DNA from: Loripinus fragilis
Lineage: Eukaryota; Mollusca; Bivalvia; Lucinida; Lucinidae
Assembly: GCA_964019695.1 (NCBI GenBank)
Contig: OZ026519.1
Coordinates: 28,115,213-28,179,212, forward strand
Reading direction: 5' to 3'
DNA length: 64,000 bases
Numbering within the stretch: position 1 is the first letter of the stretch; every line of letters starts with the position of its first letter. Position numbers and translations under genes: made by a program. Under the pieces are notes generated by a model. The model was not told where the DNA came from and did no database searches. It saw only the letters and a list, made by a program, of their open reading frames with translations. This document shows, piece after piece, positions 10,410 to 21,115 of the stretch.

Positions 10410-11490
10410 CACTGAGCAGGCATTGCAAGTACTCACTCTTTACTAGTCCACACGTTTATAATCCCGCTAATAACGACAATGACAATTCAAACTAAATAAG
10501 TAGCATAACAATGAGATTAAGTATATAATTTACTGATTTATTTCTTTTAATAAATTTTCTTAATAATTGCTGCAGAGACAATTTGAATATTAAAGGAAAT
10601 AATTAAGCCATGACAAGACAAAACCAACAAAATGAATGAGCGCAATTAGAAGACTTAGATCAGCCAATACATCGGACCAGTGTCAGTCTATTATGGCACG
10701 CTTTAAACGTGCACGCCAAGCTCTCCAGTCTGATGGGTTCCCAAGCATTTCTCCATTCAGTTGATTAAGATAGGGTTACTATCGGGGTATCCAGGGCGCT
10801 TGTGACTCCGATTTGGGTGATGGATCTTTTTCCCGTTTATATCATTCATAATACTATTATTACCTATCTCGTTATTTTGCATTGTCACGCCTACCAAACG
10901 GTCAGATGCCCAGCCGCTGGTTGAGCGAGAAAAACAATTCGAGTGTCGTTCGGTTGAGATTTCGAGGAGCTAAAAAGGTAAACAAATGTTGCATGTTCTG
11001 TATATTATAATTAATAGTTCTTGTCCTAGGAAGAGAATCAAAACGCGGGGAATGTCATGCAACCTCTTACGGGTCCCTACGCTTATGGTGTAAATAAGTG
11101 GTCAGAGAATTTTTGCGTGATAAAGGTGTACCAGAAGCAGATATAAACGTGTAGAAATTCGTGTTGTTTTGGGCTGAGTATTCAATTTTATGATGTGCTC
11201 GAAGGTGATATATACAGACCTGATCAAGACTGAGATTGGCAACTGAAATTCAGATGGTTATTTTCGTCTGCGAAAAATCTTGGTGGAAAGTCCCGGAAAA
11301 ATCTGGTTGAGCATCAGATAATAAAAACTGATAAGAAAATTTAATAGCATCATTTGCCGTGTTTTCGCACCTCATGTCAAGATAACGCATTCAGTCTGTT
11401 ACATGGGCCCATGCCGACTTACTATTTCCAAACTTGGCTCTACAGATTCTTAAATTCTTGAAAACATGCTGAATAGCAAACTATATGTAA
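10410..11490. other. Unannotated stretch
   Basis: I see no gene, repeat or recognisable motif in this interval. Confidence 0.3.
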
Positions 11491-11493
11491 TAA

Positions 11494-11766
11494 AATATTT
11501 TTGCACGATTATAAAATCATATAAATGATCATATGCGACCGAAATGCACTAAAATACAGTTATAAACATGTTTGAGGTTTGTTTTCGTCAATAAATACCA
11601 CTCTTTTATATTTTTTTACCAGACACTCTGATGCGTAACCATAAAAAATCTGAAAGAGTGGTAGTAATTGACGAAAATAAACCTCAAAATTGTTTATAAC
11701 TGTATTTTAGTGCATTTCGGTCGTGTATGATCAATCAGATGATTTTGTATTTTGTGCAAAAATATT
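11494..11766. mobile_element. Foldback palindrome of 273 bp
   Basis: Two arms of about 125 bp are near reverse complements. Shared blocks include AATATTTTTGCAC, CGACCGAAATGCACTAAAAT, ACAGTTATAAACA, TTTCGTCAAT and TACCACTCTTT. The arms are separated by only about 20 bp around 11630. It is non-coding and looks like a MITE or foldback element. No target-site duplication is clear. Confidence 0.75.
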
Positions 11767-11811
11767 GTCTCCTGATAGGCCAAATTTGTCTTCATAAATT
11801 TCTATGTCTAC

Positions 11812-11878
11812 CTGGAAACTGGTCTAAACTGGTCCACAAGTTAATATTGCATGAAAACCAGCTCGAACTAGTTTCCAG
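11812..11878. repeat. Imperfect inverted repeat
   Basis: Arms CTGGAAACTGGT and its partner ACTAGTTTCCAG match at about 17 of 22 positions across a 23-bp spacer. Confidence 0.5.
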
Positions 11879-12039
11879 AAGGTAATATTTTTGACACTTC
11901 TGCAATATTACACTCTAGAGAGCTAAAATAGCATGATCAGTATGGAACTAGCATGTGCTGCATGAAATTGACATGGTTTGCTATTTCACCTCCTAACAGG
12001 TAAATCAAAGACCACTGATGGCTTAGGCTGCTGTCCGTT

Positions 12040-12670
12040 CTAAGGCGGTGGTTCTTTTGTTGTTGACTTTTTGTTTATTGTTACTCCCATTGTGGGATCT
12101 GTAATTGTTCTATGTTTTGTCATACGTTACTTTATGTCCATTCTAGTATTGCACTCATCTTGATGGGGAAGAGAGACCTGGTTGCTTTGCTTAATTTGTC
12201 TTCCTGGTGTCTCGTGATGGTTGAGCGGCCCTACTTACTGTACTCAGAACACAGTATACAGTAACTCTGTTAACCATCAGTTCTACCTCAAAAATATTGT
12301 AGCCAGCCCTTTATGTGAATGTGGCGCAGAGGAAACAACTAAACACTACCTACTAGAATGCACTAGGTTTGATCTATTACGACAAAGTATGCTAAACAAC
12401 TTCTCACACCTGAGTTCGACATCACTCAACGCTCTTTAATCCCTGTAGAGTCCCTACCACCTTGCTGAGGTCTCTGGGGCACACTTCACACAGGGGACGA
12501 TATTGATTGTAATACTTGTCTCCCCTGGGAGTGCTAAGAGTGGGACCTACCAGCTTGCTGTGGGTGACTTTCTCGTAACTCGAAGGGGATGGCCTGGAAG
12601 ACTGAGAGCATGCAGAATATGGACGTTTATAAATTCTGTATGACTCAACACGTCTCTTTGGCCTCTTTGA
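12040..12670 (+). mobile_element. LINE 3-prime fragment (family D-related)
   Basis: The left part (12040-12220) shares blocks such as GCACTCATCTTGATGGGGAA and TTCCTGGTGTCTCGTGATGG with the repeat at 39480-39660. The middle encodes a LINE C-terminal zinc-like motif (see 12221-12439). The rest is non-coding. It looks like a mosaic of old LINE 3-prime ends. Confidence 0.5.
12221..12439 (+). pseudogene. Fragment of LINE ORF2 C-terminus
   Basis: A 72-codon open stretch contains SPLCECGAEETTKHYLLEC, the C-x-C-x(n)-H-x4-C arrangement found after the RT or RNase H domain at the C-terminal end of many non-LTR retrotransposon polyproteins. No RT is joined to it. It is a relic and is not from the same copy as the two LINEs downstream. 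Confidence 0.6.
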
Positions 12671-12972
12671 TGGGGTAGTTTGTTTGTTTGGTGCTTAACG
12701 ACGCATCAACCCTTGTGGGTCATTAGCGTCAGACGGTATGAAACTAAACATGATGTGGATGGAAAGAGTAAAAAATTGTAAGATAAAATAAAAGAAATGA
12801 TGATGATGAGTTTGTGTAATTATAATTGCAATACAATTGTTGACAGGAGAGACCACGTACAATATCTGACAGTTTCAAAGAGCTATTCAGATAACTGTAC
12901 ATGTTCTTTAACTGAACAACATAATATAATCTGTATTAAGGTCTGATAAATTGTAAAACAAAACATGATTTT

Positions 12973-14957
12973 AAAAATAGCAATTAGATTTTGATAAAAG
13001 ATTTATTTGTCTTAAAAATGTCATAATACTATCAATATGTATATTTTGAAATAATTATTTCATGTTATCAACATGGAAGCAATTGTTTCTTACTTTTGCA
13101 AACTCGCCACCTTCCAAAAGGAAGCGACGTACAGTGAATGGTACGTCGCAACCAACACATTGTGGCTGCTCTTCACCTTGTAGTAGGTATGAATGAGTGA
13201 CTCGTGTATGACCTAAGGGGAGTCAAGCTAAAACTACTTCTTCTTTTCTAATGTTTCGAACAACTGATTGATACTCGCCAATATTTTAGTTTGATGTCAA
13301 GAAGTTTATTTCCAATGCTGTTATTCCAGGAAGTTTGCCATTCTTCCAAGATATATTTATTGATAGATGGCTTAAAATTAGAAAATGAAATCTTAAAAGA
13401 AGTTGGTTCTAATGAAAGCGATGTTTTTGCTTGCTTATCTACCATCTCATTCCCTTGGATACCTATATAAATAGGAATCCAACAGAGAACAATTTCTTTA
13501 TAAGTTGAAAGCTTATGACATTTTCTAAAAGTTTCTGAATCTGTGGATTCTTTGAACTGGTATGGTTCATAGCTTTCAATACAGAAAGCGAGTCAGAAAA
13601 TATAATAAATTTATTGTGAGCACCACAAGTGCTAATGAAATCTAAAGCTAGATCAATTGCTTTGGCTTCAGCAGTGAAAATTGATGAATCGTCAGGTATA
13701 CGTTGCATATTACTATGGTTGTCTGATATAACAGCACAACCAACTTTTGAGTCTTCCTTTGATCCATCAGTATAAATTTGTTGGTAATTGTTATTACGAC
13801 TTTGCATTTTTCTGAAATCATCTTTAAATATGTGTGGATTTAATTCAGATTTTTTCCCGGAATGTAAATCAAAAAGTATTTCAGGTTGTTTCACACACCA
13901 AGCTGGAATATTTGGTGTAAAATGTTTTTCAATATTTTGTGGGTTGATATTGGCAGACTCTAAGAGTGGTGAAATTCTGATGCCAAATGATTTAATAGCT
14001 TTAGGTTTTTGTTCATATAAATCAATATAATTTGGTGGGAATGTAACTTCATGGGCAGGATTTGATGGGTTAGCAGCAAGTCTTATAGCATATTGCAAAG
14101 AGAGTTTTTCTCTTCGTGGGTATAGTGATAGTTCATCTGCTTCCACATAGAGACTAGCAACAGGAGAAGTTCTAAAAGCCCCTAAAGCTAATCTAAGTCC
14201 TTGGTTATGTATAGGATCAAGCATTTGAAGATATGATTTTCGTGCAGAGCCATATATAATACAACCAAAGTCTAATTTTGACCAGACTAGAGACCGACAC
14301 AGCTTGAGAAATGTAGTTCGGACTGCACCCCAAGACGTATGGGAGAGCACTTTTAAAAGATTCAATGCTTTTGAACATTTAGCTTTGAGATATTTAATAT
14401 GGGGTATAAAACTGAGTTTTCTATCAAATAAAATGCAAAGGAATTTAGATTCCTCAACAACTGGAATAAGTGATCCATATAAATGTAAAACCGGATCATC
14501 ATGTTGCTTGTGCAACTGACAGAAATGTACACACTGTGTGTTTGATTTGGAAAACTTAAAGCCATTGCTTGTTGCCCAATTTTCAATCTTATTCAAATTT
14601 TGTTGTAGTTGACTTTCAGTTGTCGCCATGCTTTTTGAGCGAAAACAGATACAGAAGTCGTAAACGTTTAATGAGCAATCAGTAAGATTACCTAAACATT
14701 TCGAAATATCATTAATTTTGATACTAAAAAGTGTTGAAGACAAAACATCCCCTTGAGGTACACCCTGCTCCTGGTCATAATAGTTAGACAGAGAGGAGTC
14801 AACTCGGACTTGCATGGCGTGGTCTGCAAGGAAGTGTTCAATGAATGTATGAAGTCTACCTCTTAATCCTAGTTTGTGGATATCTTTTAAAATGCTGTGT
14901 CTCCATGTTGTATCATAAGCTTTTTCCAAATCAAAAGCACAGCGACTACATGTTCCT
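12973..14957 (-). pseudogene. LINE copy 1 ORF2 remnant: RT, RNase H, C-terminal zinc region
   Basis: The largest open part is 14929-13463. RT motifs read EKAYDTTWR, QGVPQGDVLSSTLF and SLNVYDFCICF. The catalytic YVDD of copy 2 is NVYD here, so one catalytic Asp is lost. Reverse-transcriptase thumb-like sequence (KLDFGCIIYGSARKSYL) follows, then RNase H (IYTDGSKEDSKVGCAVI, IFTAEAKAIDLAL, IFSDSLSVLKAM). A frame change near 13460 splits RNase H; WIPIYIGIQGNEMVDKQ continues in another frame. Further breaks lie near 13250 and at an in-frame stop close to 13200. The expected C-terminal C-x2-C-H-C region is present with its His and last Cys altered. Confidence 0.8.
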
Positions 14958-15052
14958 TGTTGTCAGTTTGTGTAGATTTGTTGCAAGTGCCTGGTTTTAC
15001 AGTACTTGCATATGTTTGACCAGTGTAAAATTGCTCGTATTGTTTACGAGCT

Positions 15053-15626
15053 TCAAGAAATACTAGCTGTTTTCACATTTGATTTTGAGGATTTTCTTTT
15101 CTTTCTCCCATTGTGGGCAATGCTTTGAGTTTGCAGGATGATCACCTGAGCAGTTGACACATTTGGCTGGTTTGTCACACACGCCATATGGTCCACAATG
15201 TTCAGGCTCACCGCAGTTGCAGCATGCAGCGTGTCTACCACATTTATTTTTGTGGTGACCAAACACTTGAAAATGTCAGCACCAAAGTGGGTTTGGTATA
15301 TAGACATCTACTTTTACTTGCATAAAGCATATTTTAACAACTGTAGGTAAGTTAGGTGAGTTAAAATTAAGAACATATGTATGAGTTGGTTTTATGTCAC
15401 CATCACGACGTACAGTGATTCTACGTACATCCGTAACTCCCTGTTCAAGCATGCCTTCCTTGATATCATCGCTTGTCACTCTGTTCAAGGCTTGGCAGCA
15501 AATAATGCCCTTGGATGTGTTCAAGGATGAATGGGGTGTTACGGAGCATTTTAGACCACAAAATATTTTCATCTGTAGTAGACTGAGGTGGAAACATGGC
15601 CCGGTGTTTCTAATCGGCTTTGTCAT
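15053..15626 (-). pseudogene. LINE copy 1 ORF1 fragment with zinc knuckles
   Basis: Minus-strand sequence matches copy 2 ORF1 from VTPHSSLN through a gag-like region (GVTDVRRITVRRDGDIKPTH) to tandem CCHC-type knuckles (CGRHAACCNCGEPEHC, CVNCSGDHPANSKHC). A frame change near 15270 separates the two halves. ORF1 proteins of this LINE type bind RNA. The 5-prime part found in copy 2 is replaced by unrelated sequence upstream of about 15600. Confidence 0.7.
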
Positions 15627-15916
15627 GCTGAGCCCCAGGATTCTGAAAATGTAAAAAAAAATACTTCTTATATCTTCGTTCTATAGTATCGTTCTGATGC
15701 CAACCATGTGTCCATTATCTTATACTTTCTTTCTTTTATAAAATAATCCTGGAAGGCAGTGGCTTAACGGGTCAATTGTGAAGATTCTTTTTGTGCAAGT
15801 ATACCTTCTATGTAACTCTAGCAATGGAGGTCGGAAAACCACTCCATTAAAGTGTTCCCTTGTTGGGCTCCACGGTGGGTGGGCAGCATAGAGGATGAAT
15901 CAAACAACTAAACTAC

Positions 15917-17298
15917 ATGGCTAAACAAAAAGCAAAAAAAGTCACATAACAAATTCAGATACTGACTCTGAAAACTCGTACCCAACTTCTCAACCAACTA
16001 ATTCAAGTTCGTCTACCTCAACCAAAAAACCTTATGTACCCAGATTTTTAATAATCCATTCAGAAAAAGAAGATGAAAGTATTTCTTCTCTTTCTCCATT
16101 CCTTGTACATAAAACTATAATGAGTTTGACAGGTGAACCCAAAAGCATAAAAAGTCTACAGTCTGGTGACCTTCTGATACAGTGTGCGAAGGATAAAAAT
16201 AAGACAACTCTTCTTAATTTGAAGAACTTCTGCGGACTAAATGCAAAGTGACCCCACATTCTTCCTTGAACATATCCAAGAACATATCCAAGGGTATTGT
16301 TCGCTGTCCTACCTTGAACAGGCAGACCTGCGAGCATATTCTGGTGTTCATGGGAGAACAGGGTGACACAGATGTTTGTAGAATCAGTGTACTCAGTGAT
16401 GGAGTAAAGAAACCAACAAACAAATTAGTATTTACTTTCAATACACCAATTTTACCATCAGTGGTCAAAATAGGTTTAATGCAAGTCAAAGCTGACGTAC
16501 GAGTATATACCAAATCCACGGGAGCTGACGTACGAGTATATACCAAATCCACTTTGTTGTTATCAATGTCAAGTGTTTGGCCATCACGAAAACAGGTGTG
16601 GCAGACAGGCTATATGCGTCAACTGCAGTATGCCTGAGCATTGCCCAGTGTCAAATACCTGCCAAGTGTGTAAACTGCTCAGGAGAACACCCTGCCAACT
16701 CTAAACAGTGCCTAGCTTGGGAGAAAGAGAAGAAAATACTAAAGATAAAATGTGAACAGAACATCTCGTTCCCTGAAGCTCGAAAACAGTATGAGCAATT
16801 TTATGATACTCTATCATATGCAAGTGCTGTAAAACCAGGCACTTGTAACAAATCTACACAAACAGACAACAAAAGCACACAAATAGACGACAGCTTTACC
16901 AAATATTCAAAACAACAAGAGCAATCATCATCAGAAACACACCCAAGGAAACACCTAAGGGAAAACAAGACAACAATACTTCATCTCCTCGTCCAGGGCC
17001 AGCACTTAAGCCAGCAACCCTGGAAATGATTGAGAAGGAGAAGGAGAGGAAGAAAAAGGAAGAGAAAGACAGAATTAAGCAACAGCAGAAAGAAGAAAGA
17101 CAACAGCAATATCATAAAGATAAAAAGAAAAGAGAATTGAAAGAAAAAGAACAAGCAGAAAAAGCTCATCAAAATCCTTATTCTTTGTTGCATTAAGATG
17201 ATGAGGTGTGTATGGAAGAGGAGGCTGTGGTATTCACAGACTCTTCTCCCAGTGACCAATTCCCTAAAGGCACACTGCCAAGATTACCAATAACTTAA
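15917..17298 (+). pseudogene. LINE copy 2 ORF1 (gag-like, zinc knuckles)
   Basis: Likely start ATG 15917 (MAKQKAKKVT), then an early frame change. The body includes YVPRFLIIHSEKEDESISSL and LVHKTIMSLTGEPKSIKSLQ, a gag-like region, and knuckle sequence CVNCSGEHPANSKQC near 16660-16710. It ends in a Lys/Glu/Gln-rich coiled tail (17030-17160). Two small tandem duplications disrupt it: a 12-bp one at about 16269-16292 and one of about 31 bp at 16491-16552 (unit containing GCTGACGTACGAGTATATAC). Confidence 0.7.
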
Positions 17299-17384
17299 TA
17301 CTGGAGGGTTTCAATCTAACTATTATTTTAGTACCTCGTTTAATATTATTTTCAAGTATAGATTTTAAACATAAAATTATTTAA

Positions 17385-18133
17385 TGGAATTGTCGAGGTT
17401 TGAAACCTAATTATAATGAAGTATCTCTATTGATTTCTGAAAATAATCCATCCATATTTTGTTTTCAAGAGACATTTCTTAAACCAGATGATAACATCTC
17501 ATTAAAATGTAATGTACATAACTATGTTCATACTGATTGTCTGAGGTCCTCTGGTAGTGCCTCAATATTTGTAAATCATCTTTCCCACAAAGGAAGATTG
17601 GTTTACAAACAGAACTACAAGCAACTGCTGTTACTGTCACTCTAGACAGAGAAATAACCATATGTTCTGTATATATTCCTCCATCCTTTTCTCTTAACTA
17701 CCGACACTTGGACAATTTACTGCAACAACTTCCTTCTCCGTATATCTTATTAGGTGACTTCAATGGTCACAATATCCTCTGGGGTGGTCAAAATAATGAT
17801 TCCAGAGGCTTACTTATCGAAAATTTTATTACAAAGAATGAAATATGTATTATGAATGATAAGTCTTACACGTATCATTTTCCAAGTACAAAGTCTTTTA
17901 CATCTATTGATCTTTTCTTCTGTCATCCATCACTGTTTCTTGATTATAGTTGGTCTGTATGTGAAGACCTACACAATAGTGATCACTTCCCTATTATCAT
18001 TGAACAGAATACTTTTTCCACTGAGGACCACAATCCAAAGTGGAAATTAGATAGAGCCAACTGGGATCTATTTAATACTCTCTGCACTGGTAAATTGGTA
18101 CCAGAAACTTCAATGAATCGTCTGATCCTATAG
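17385..18133 (+). pseudogene. LINE copy 2 ORF2: apurinic endonuclease domain
   Basis: Starts at WNCRGLKPNYNE (17385), preceded directly by an in-frame TAA. Endonuclease motifs are visible in order: NPSIFCFQET (catalytic Glu), ILLGDFNGHNILWGG (Asp and Asn) and NSDHFPI (terminal SDH-type motif). The frame changes between about 17600 and 17708. In the active family this domain nicks target DNA to prime reverse transcription. Confidence 0.8.
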
Positions 18134-18186
18134 CTGATTTTACCTCTTCTCTTATTGAAATATCTAAAGAACGTATTCCTCAAAAT

Positions 18187-19979
18187 TTGACAAATCCAAC
18201 TAAAAGTAAACCATGGTACAATGACGACTGTAAAGAAGCAATTAAACAGCGCAAACAAGCTCTTTCTAAGTTCAAAAGATCTCCAAATAACAACAATTTC
18301 TATGACATCAAAGTATTTAGAACTAAACCCCGTAGAACAATTAAAATTTCGAAGTGTAAGTCATGGAGATCTTATGTTTCGAAAATCAATCATAAAACAC
18401 CTATTAAAAAGGATTGGGATCTGATAAGAAATATCTCTGGAAAAAACAAATCCCCCAGTTATGCACATTTAAATTTAGAAGGTACTGACATTAAAGCAAC
18501 CTCAAAAACAGACATTTCTGACACTTTAGGAGAAACTTTTTGTCACAACTTATCATCATTTATTCTGAATCCTTCCGAAAGATTTAAACTGAACAAGAGA
18601 AAGTTAAATTGAATTTTAAATCACAAAATAATGAAATTTATAACACAGATTTTAATTTAGATGAATTAGTTGAAGCTATTAAACTATCACATGACTCAGC
18701 CACGGGTCCTGATGAGATCAACTATCAAATGCTTAAACATCTCCCAGATACTTCTCTTGAAACCCTTTTGAATATATTTAATTACATTTGGATTACTGGT
18801 TAATTTCCAGATAATTGGCAATATGCAGCAATTATTCCTTTTCCCAAACCTGGTAAAGATCCTGCAGAATCAAATAATGATAGACCTATAGCTTTAATAA
18901 GTTGAAAGAATGATAAATAAAAGACTTACTTGGTTTTTAGAATCCAATAATCATATATCGCGGTTCCAGTCTGGTTTCAGATCTGACCGCAGTACAAGTG
19001 ATAATTTAGTTAGATTGGAAACCTTCGTACGTGATGCCTTTATTAAAAAGGAACATTAGTTGCGGTGTTTTTTTATTTGGAAAAAGCTTATGATACCACG
19101 TGGAGATATGGCATTTTAAAAGAAATCCGCAAACTAGGATGAAGAGGTAGACTTCCTACATTCATTGAAAACTACCTTGCAGACAGCATCATGCAAGTCC
19201 GAGTTGGCTCCTCTCTGTCTGACTATTATGACCAGTAGCAAGGTGTACCTCAAGGGGGCGTCCTGTCTACAACACTTTTTAACATCAAAATTAATGATAT
19301 TGTTTAATGTTTAGGTAATCTTACTGATTGCTCATTATATGTTGATGACTTCTGTATCTGTTATCGCTCAAAAAGCATGGCGACAATTGAACGCCAACTG
19401 CAACAAAATTTAAATAAGATTGGAAATTGGGCAACAAGCAATGGTTTTAAGTTTTCCAAATCAAAAACACAGTGGGTACATTTCTGTCAGTTGTGTAAGC
19501 AACATGATGATTCTGTTTTACATTTATATGGATCACCTATTCCAGTTGTTGAGGAATCTAAATTCATTGGCATTTTATTTGATAGAAAACTCAGTTTTAT
19601 ACCTCATATAAAATATCTCAAAGCTAAATGTTTAAAAGCATTGAATCTTTTAAAAGTGCTCTCCCATACGTCTTGGGTGCAGACCAAACTACACTTCTCA
19701 AGCTTTATCAGTCTCTAGTCCGGTCAAAATTAGACTATGGCTGTATTATATATGGCTCTGCACGAAAATCATATCTTAAAATGCTTGATCCTATACACAA
19801 TCAAGGACTTAGGTTAGCTTTAGGAGCTTTTAGAACTTCTCCTGCTGCTAGTCTTTATGTGGCAGCAGATGAACCATCACTATACTCACGAAGAGAGAAA
19901 CTCTCTTTGCAATATGCTATAAGACTTGCTGCTTACCCGTCAAATCCTGCTCAAAGAAGTTACATTCCAACCAAATTAT
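18187..19979 (+). pseudogene. LINE copy 2 ORF2: reverse transcriptase domain
   Basis: RT regions are readable in pieces: SATGPDEINYQMLKHLP (18690-18740), EKAYDTTWRYGILKEIRKLG (about 19080), QGVPQGGVLSTTLF with a stop just upstream, and YVDD at 19338-19349. Downstream LDYGCIIYGSARKSYL parallels copy 1. Several stops (for example TAA at 18802) and frame changes inactivate it, but unlike copy 1 the YVDD catalytic box is intact. RNase H is absent. Confidence 0.8.
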
Positions 19980-19989
19980 GAAAATTGGG

Positions 19990-21115
19990 AGAAATATTGT
20001 GACCACTCTAGTGCTGTAAATTTTGAATGGATCTTCCTCATTCTTGCATACAATAAGGACAACTATTAATGCTTGGATAAGAATGAATTTCAACAAGATT
20101 TCATCACTGACTTCGGAGTTAGCTGCCCTTGAGCGTCAGAAAAATTAATGAATAATGTTGTGACCACTCTAGCTCTTTCATTTTTGATTGGATCTTCTTT
20201 ATTCTTGCAGGCAACAAGTAAACCCATTATATCTCAGATGGGTTCGAAATTCAGCAGGATCCGACCAGGGACTTATGAGTGACCTGCCTTTGAGCGTTTA
20301 TAAAAATCCCCATAGACTTATAATGGGAGATATGTTGTGACCACTCTAGTTCTTTCATTTTTAAATGGATCTTCCTCATTCTTGCATACAATAAGAACAA
20401 CTATTAAAGCTAGGATGAGTTAGAATTTCGTTAAGATCCCATCACACATTTTGGAGTTAGCTCCCCTTGAGCATCTTAAAAATTAATGAATAGTGTTGTG
20501 ACCTCTCTAGCTCATTCATTTTTGATTGGATCTTCTTCGTTCTTGCAGGTAACAAGGACAATCATAAAAGTTTGGATGAGTTTAATTTAAAGTAGAACCA
20601 ACTTTAGACTGTGGAGTTAACTTCCCTTGAGCATCATAAAAATCTGCATAGACTTACAATGGGAGATCTGTTGTGACCTCTCTAGCACTTTCATTTTTGA
20701 ATGGATCTTCCTTATTTGTAGGTAACAAGGACTTCCATAAAACTTTGAATGAGTTTGATTTTCCGCCACACCCATCCACCAGCTACAGAGTTAGCTACCC
20801 TTGAGCATCTGAAATATAACTATATAATGTTGTGATCACTCTAGCACCTTCCTTTTTCATTTGATTTTCTTCATCCCTGTATGTTACCAGGACATACATA
20901 AAAGTATGGATGAGTTTGAATTTCGGTCGGATCCCATAACTGACTATGGAGTTAGCTGCCCTTGAGTATCTGAAAACTACACTTTCACCAGGTTTCCAAT
21001 GCAATTCTTATTCAGATCTTTTTAATACTTGCAGATAACTAGAATCGGCATAATATATAATGTTTTTGAATTAATTCCTGGTCACTGTTTCAAGTTCAGA
21101 GTTATCTGCCTTATA
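19990..21115. repeat. Satellite array of alternating about 160- and 177-bp units
   Basis: The motif TTGTGACCACTCTAG or a near variant recurs near 19998, 20158, 20335, 20496, 20671 and 20830, giving spacings of about 160, 177, 161, 175 and 160 bp. Longer units carry CCATAGACTTATAATGGGAG before the motif; shorter ones carry AAAATTAATGAATA. Each unit also holds GGAGTTAGCTGCCCTTGAGC-like sequence. The array decays at its right end. Confidence 0.8.

Larger units (their letters stand above)
12682..15650 (-). mobile_element. LINE copy 1 (I/Jockey-type with RNase H), internally deleted
   Basis: Read on the minus strand: ORF1 fragment (15626-15053), then directly RT and RNase H (about 14957-12973), then a 3-prime region ending in a CACCAAACAAACAAAC-type tail near 12682. 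Relative to copy 2 it lacks about 2.2 kb: the end of ORF1, all of the endonuclease and the first part of RT. The join is at about 14957-14959. It lies head-to-head with copy 2. Confidence 0.8.
15824..19979 (+). mobile_element. LINE copy 2 (I/Jockey-type), 3-prime truncated
   Basis: Carries a 5-prime leader, ORF1 with zinc knuckles, AP endonuclease and RT, all with multiple stops and frame changes. It stops in the region between RT and RNase H. At about 19979 it abuts a satellite array, whereas copy 1 continues with RNase H. Retrotransposition usually truncates LINEs at the 5-prime end, so a lost 3-prime end points to later rearrangement. Confidence 0.8.

Noticed and set aside
13124..13149. 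Perfect 9-bp hairpin GCGACGTAC/GTACGTCGC
   Set aside because: It lies within LINE ORF2 coding remnant and is explained by codons of the C-terminal zinc region; likely chance.
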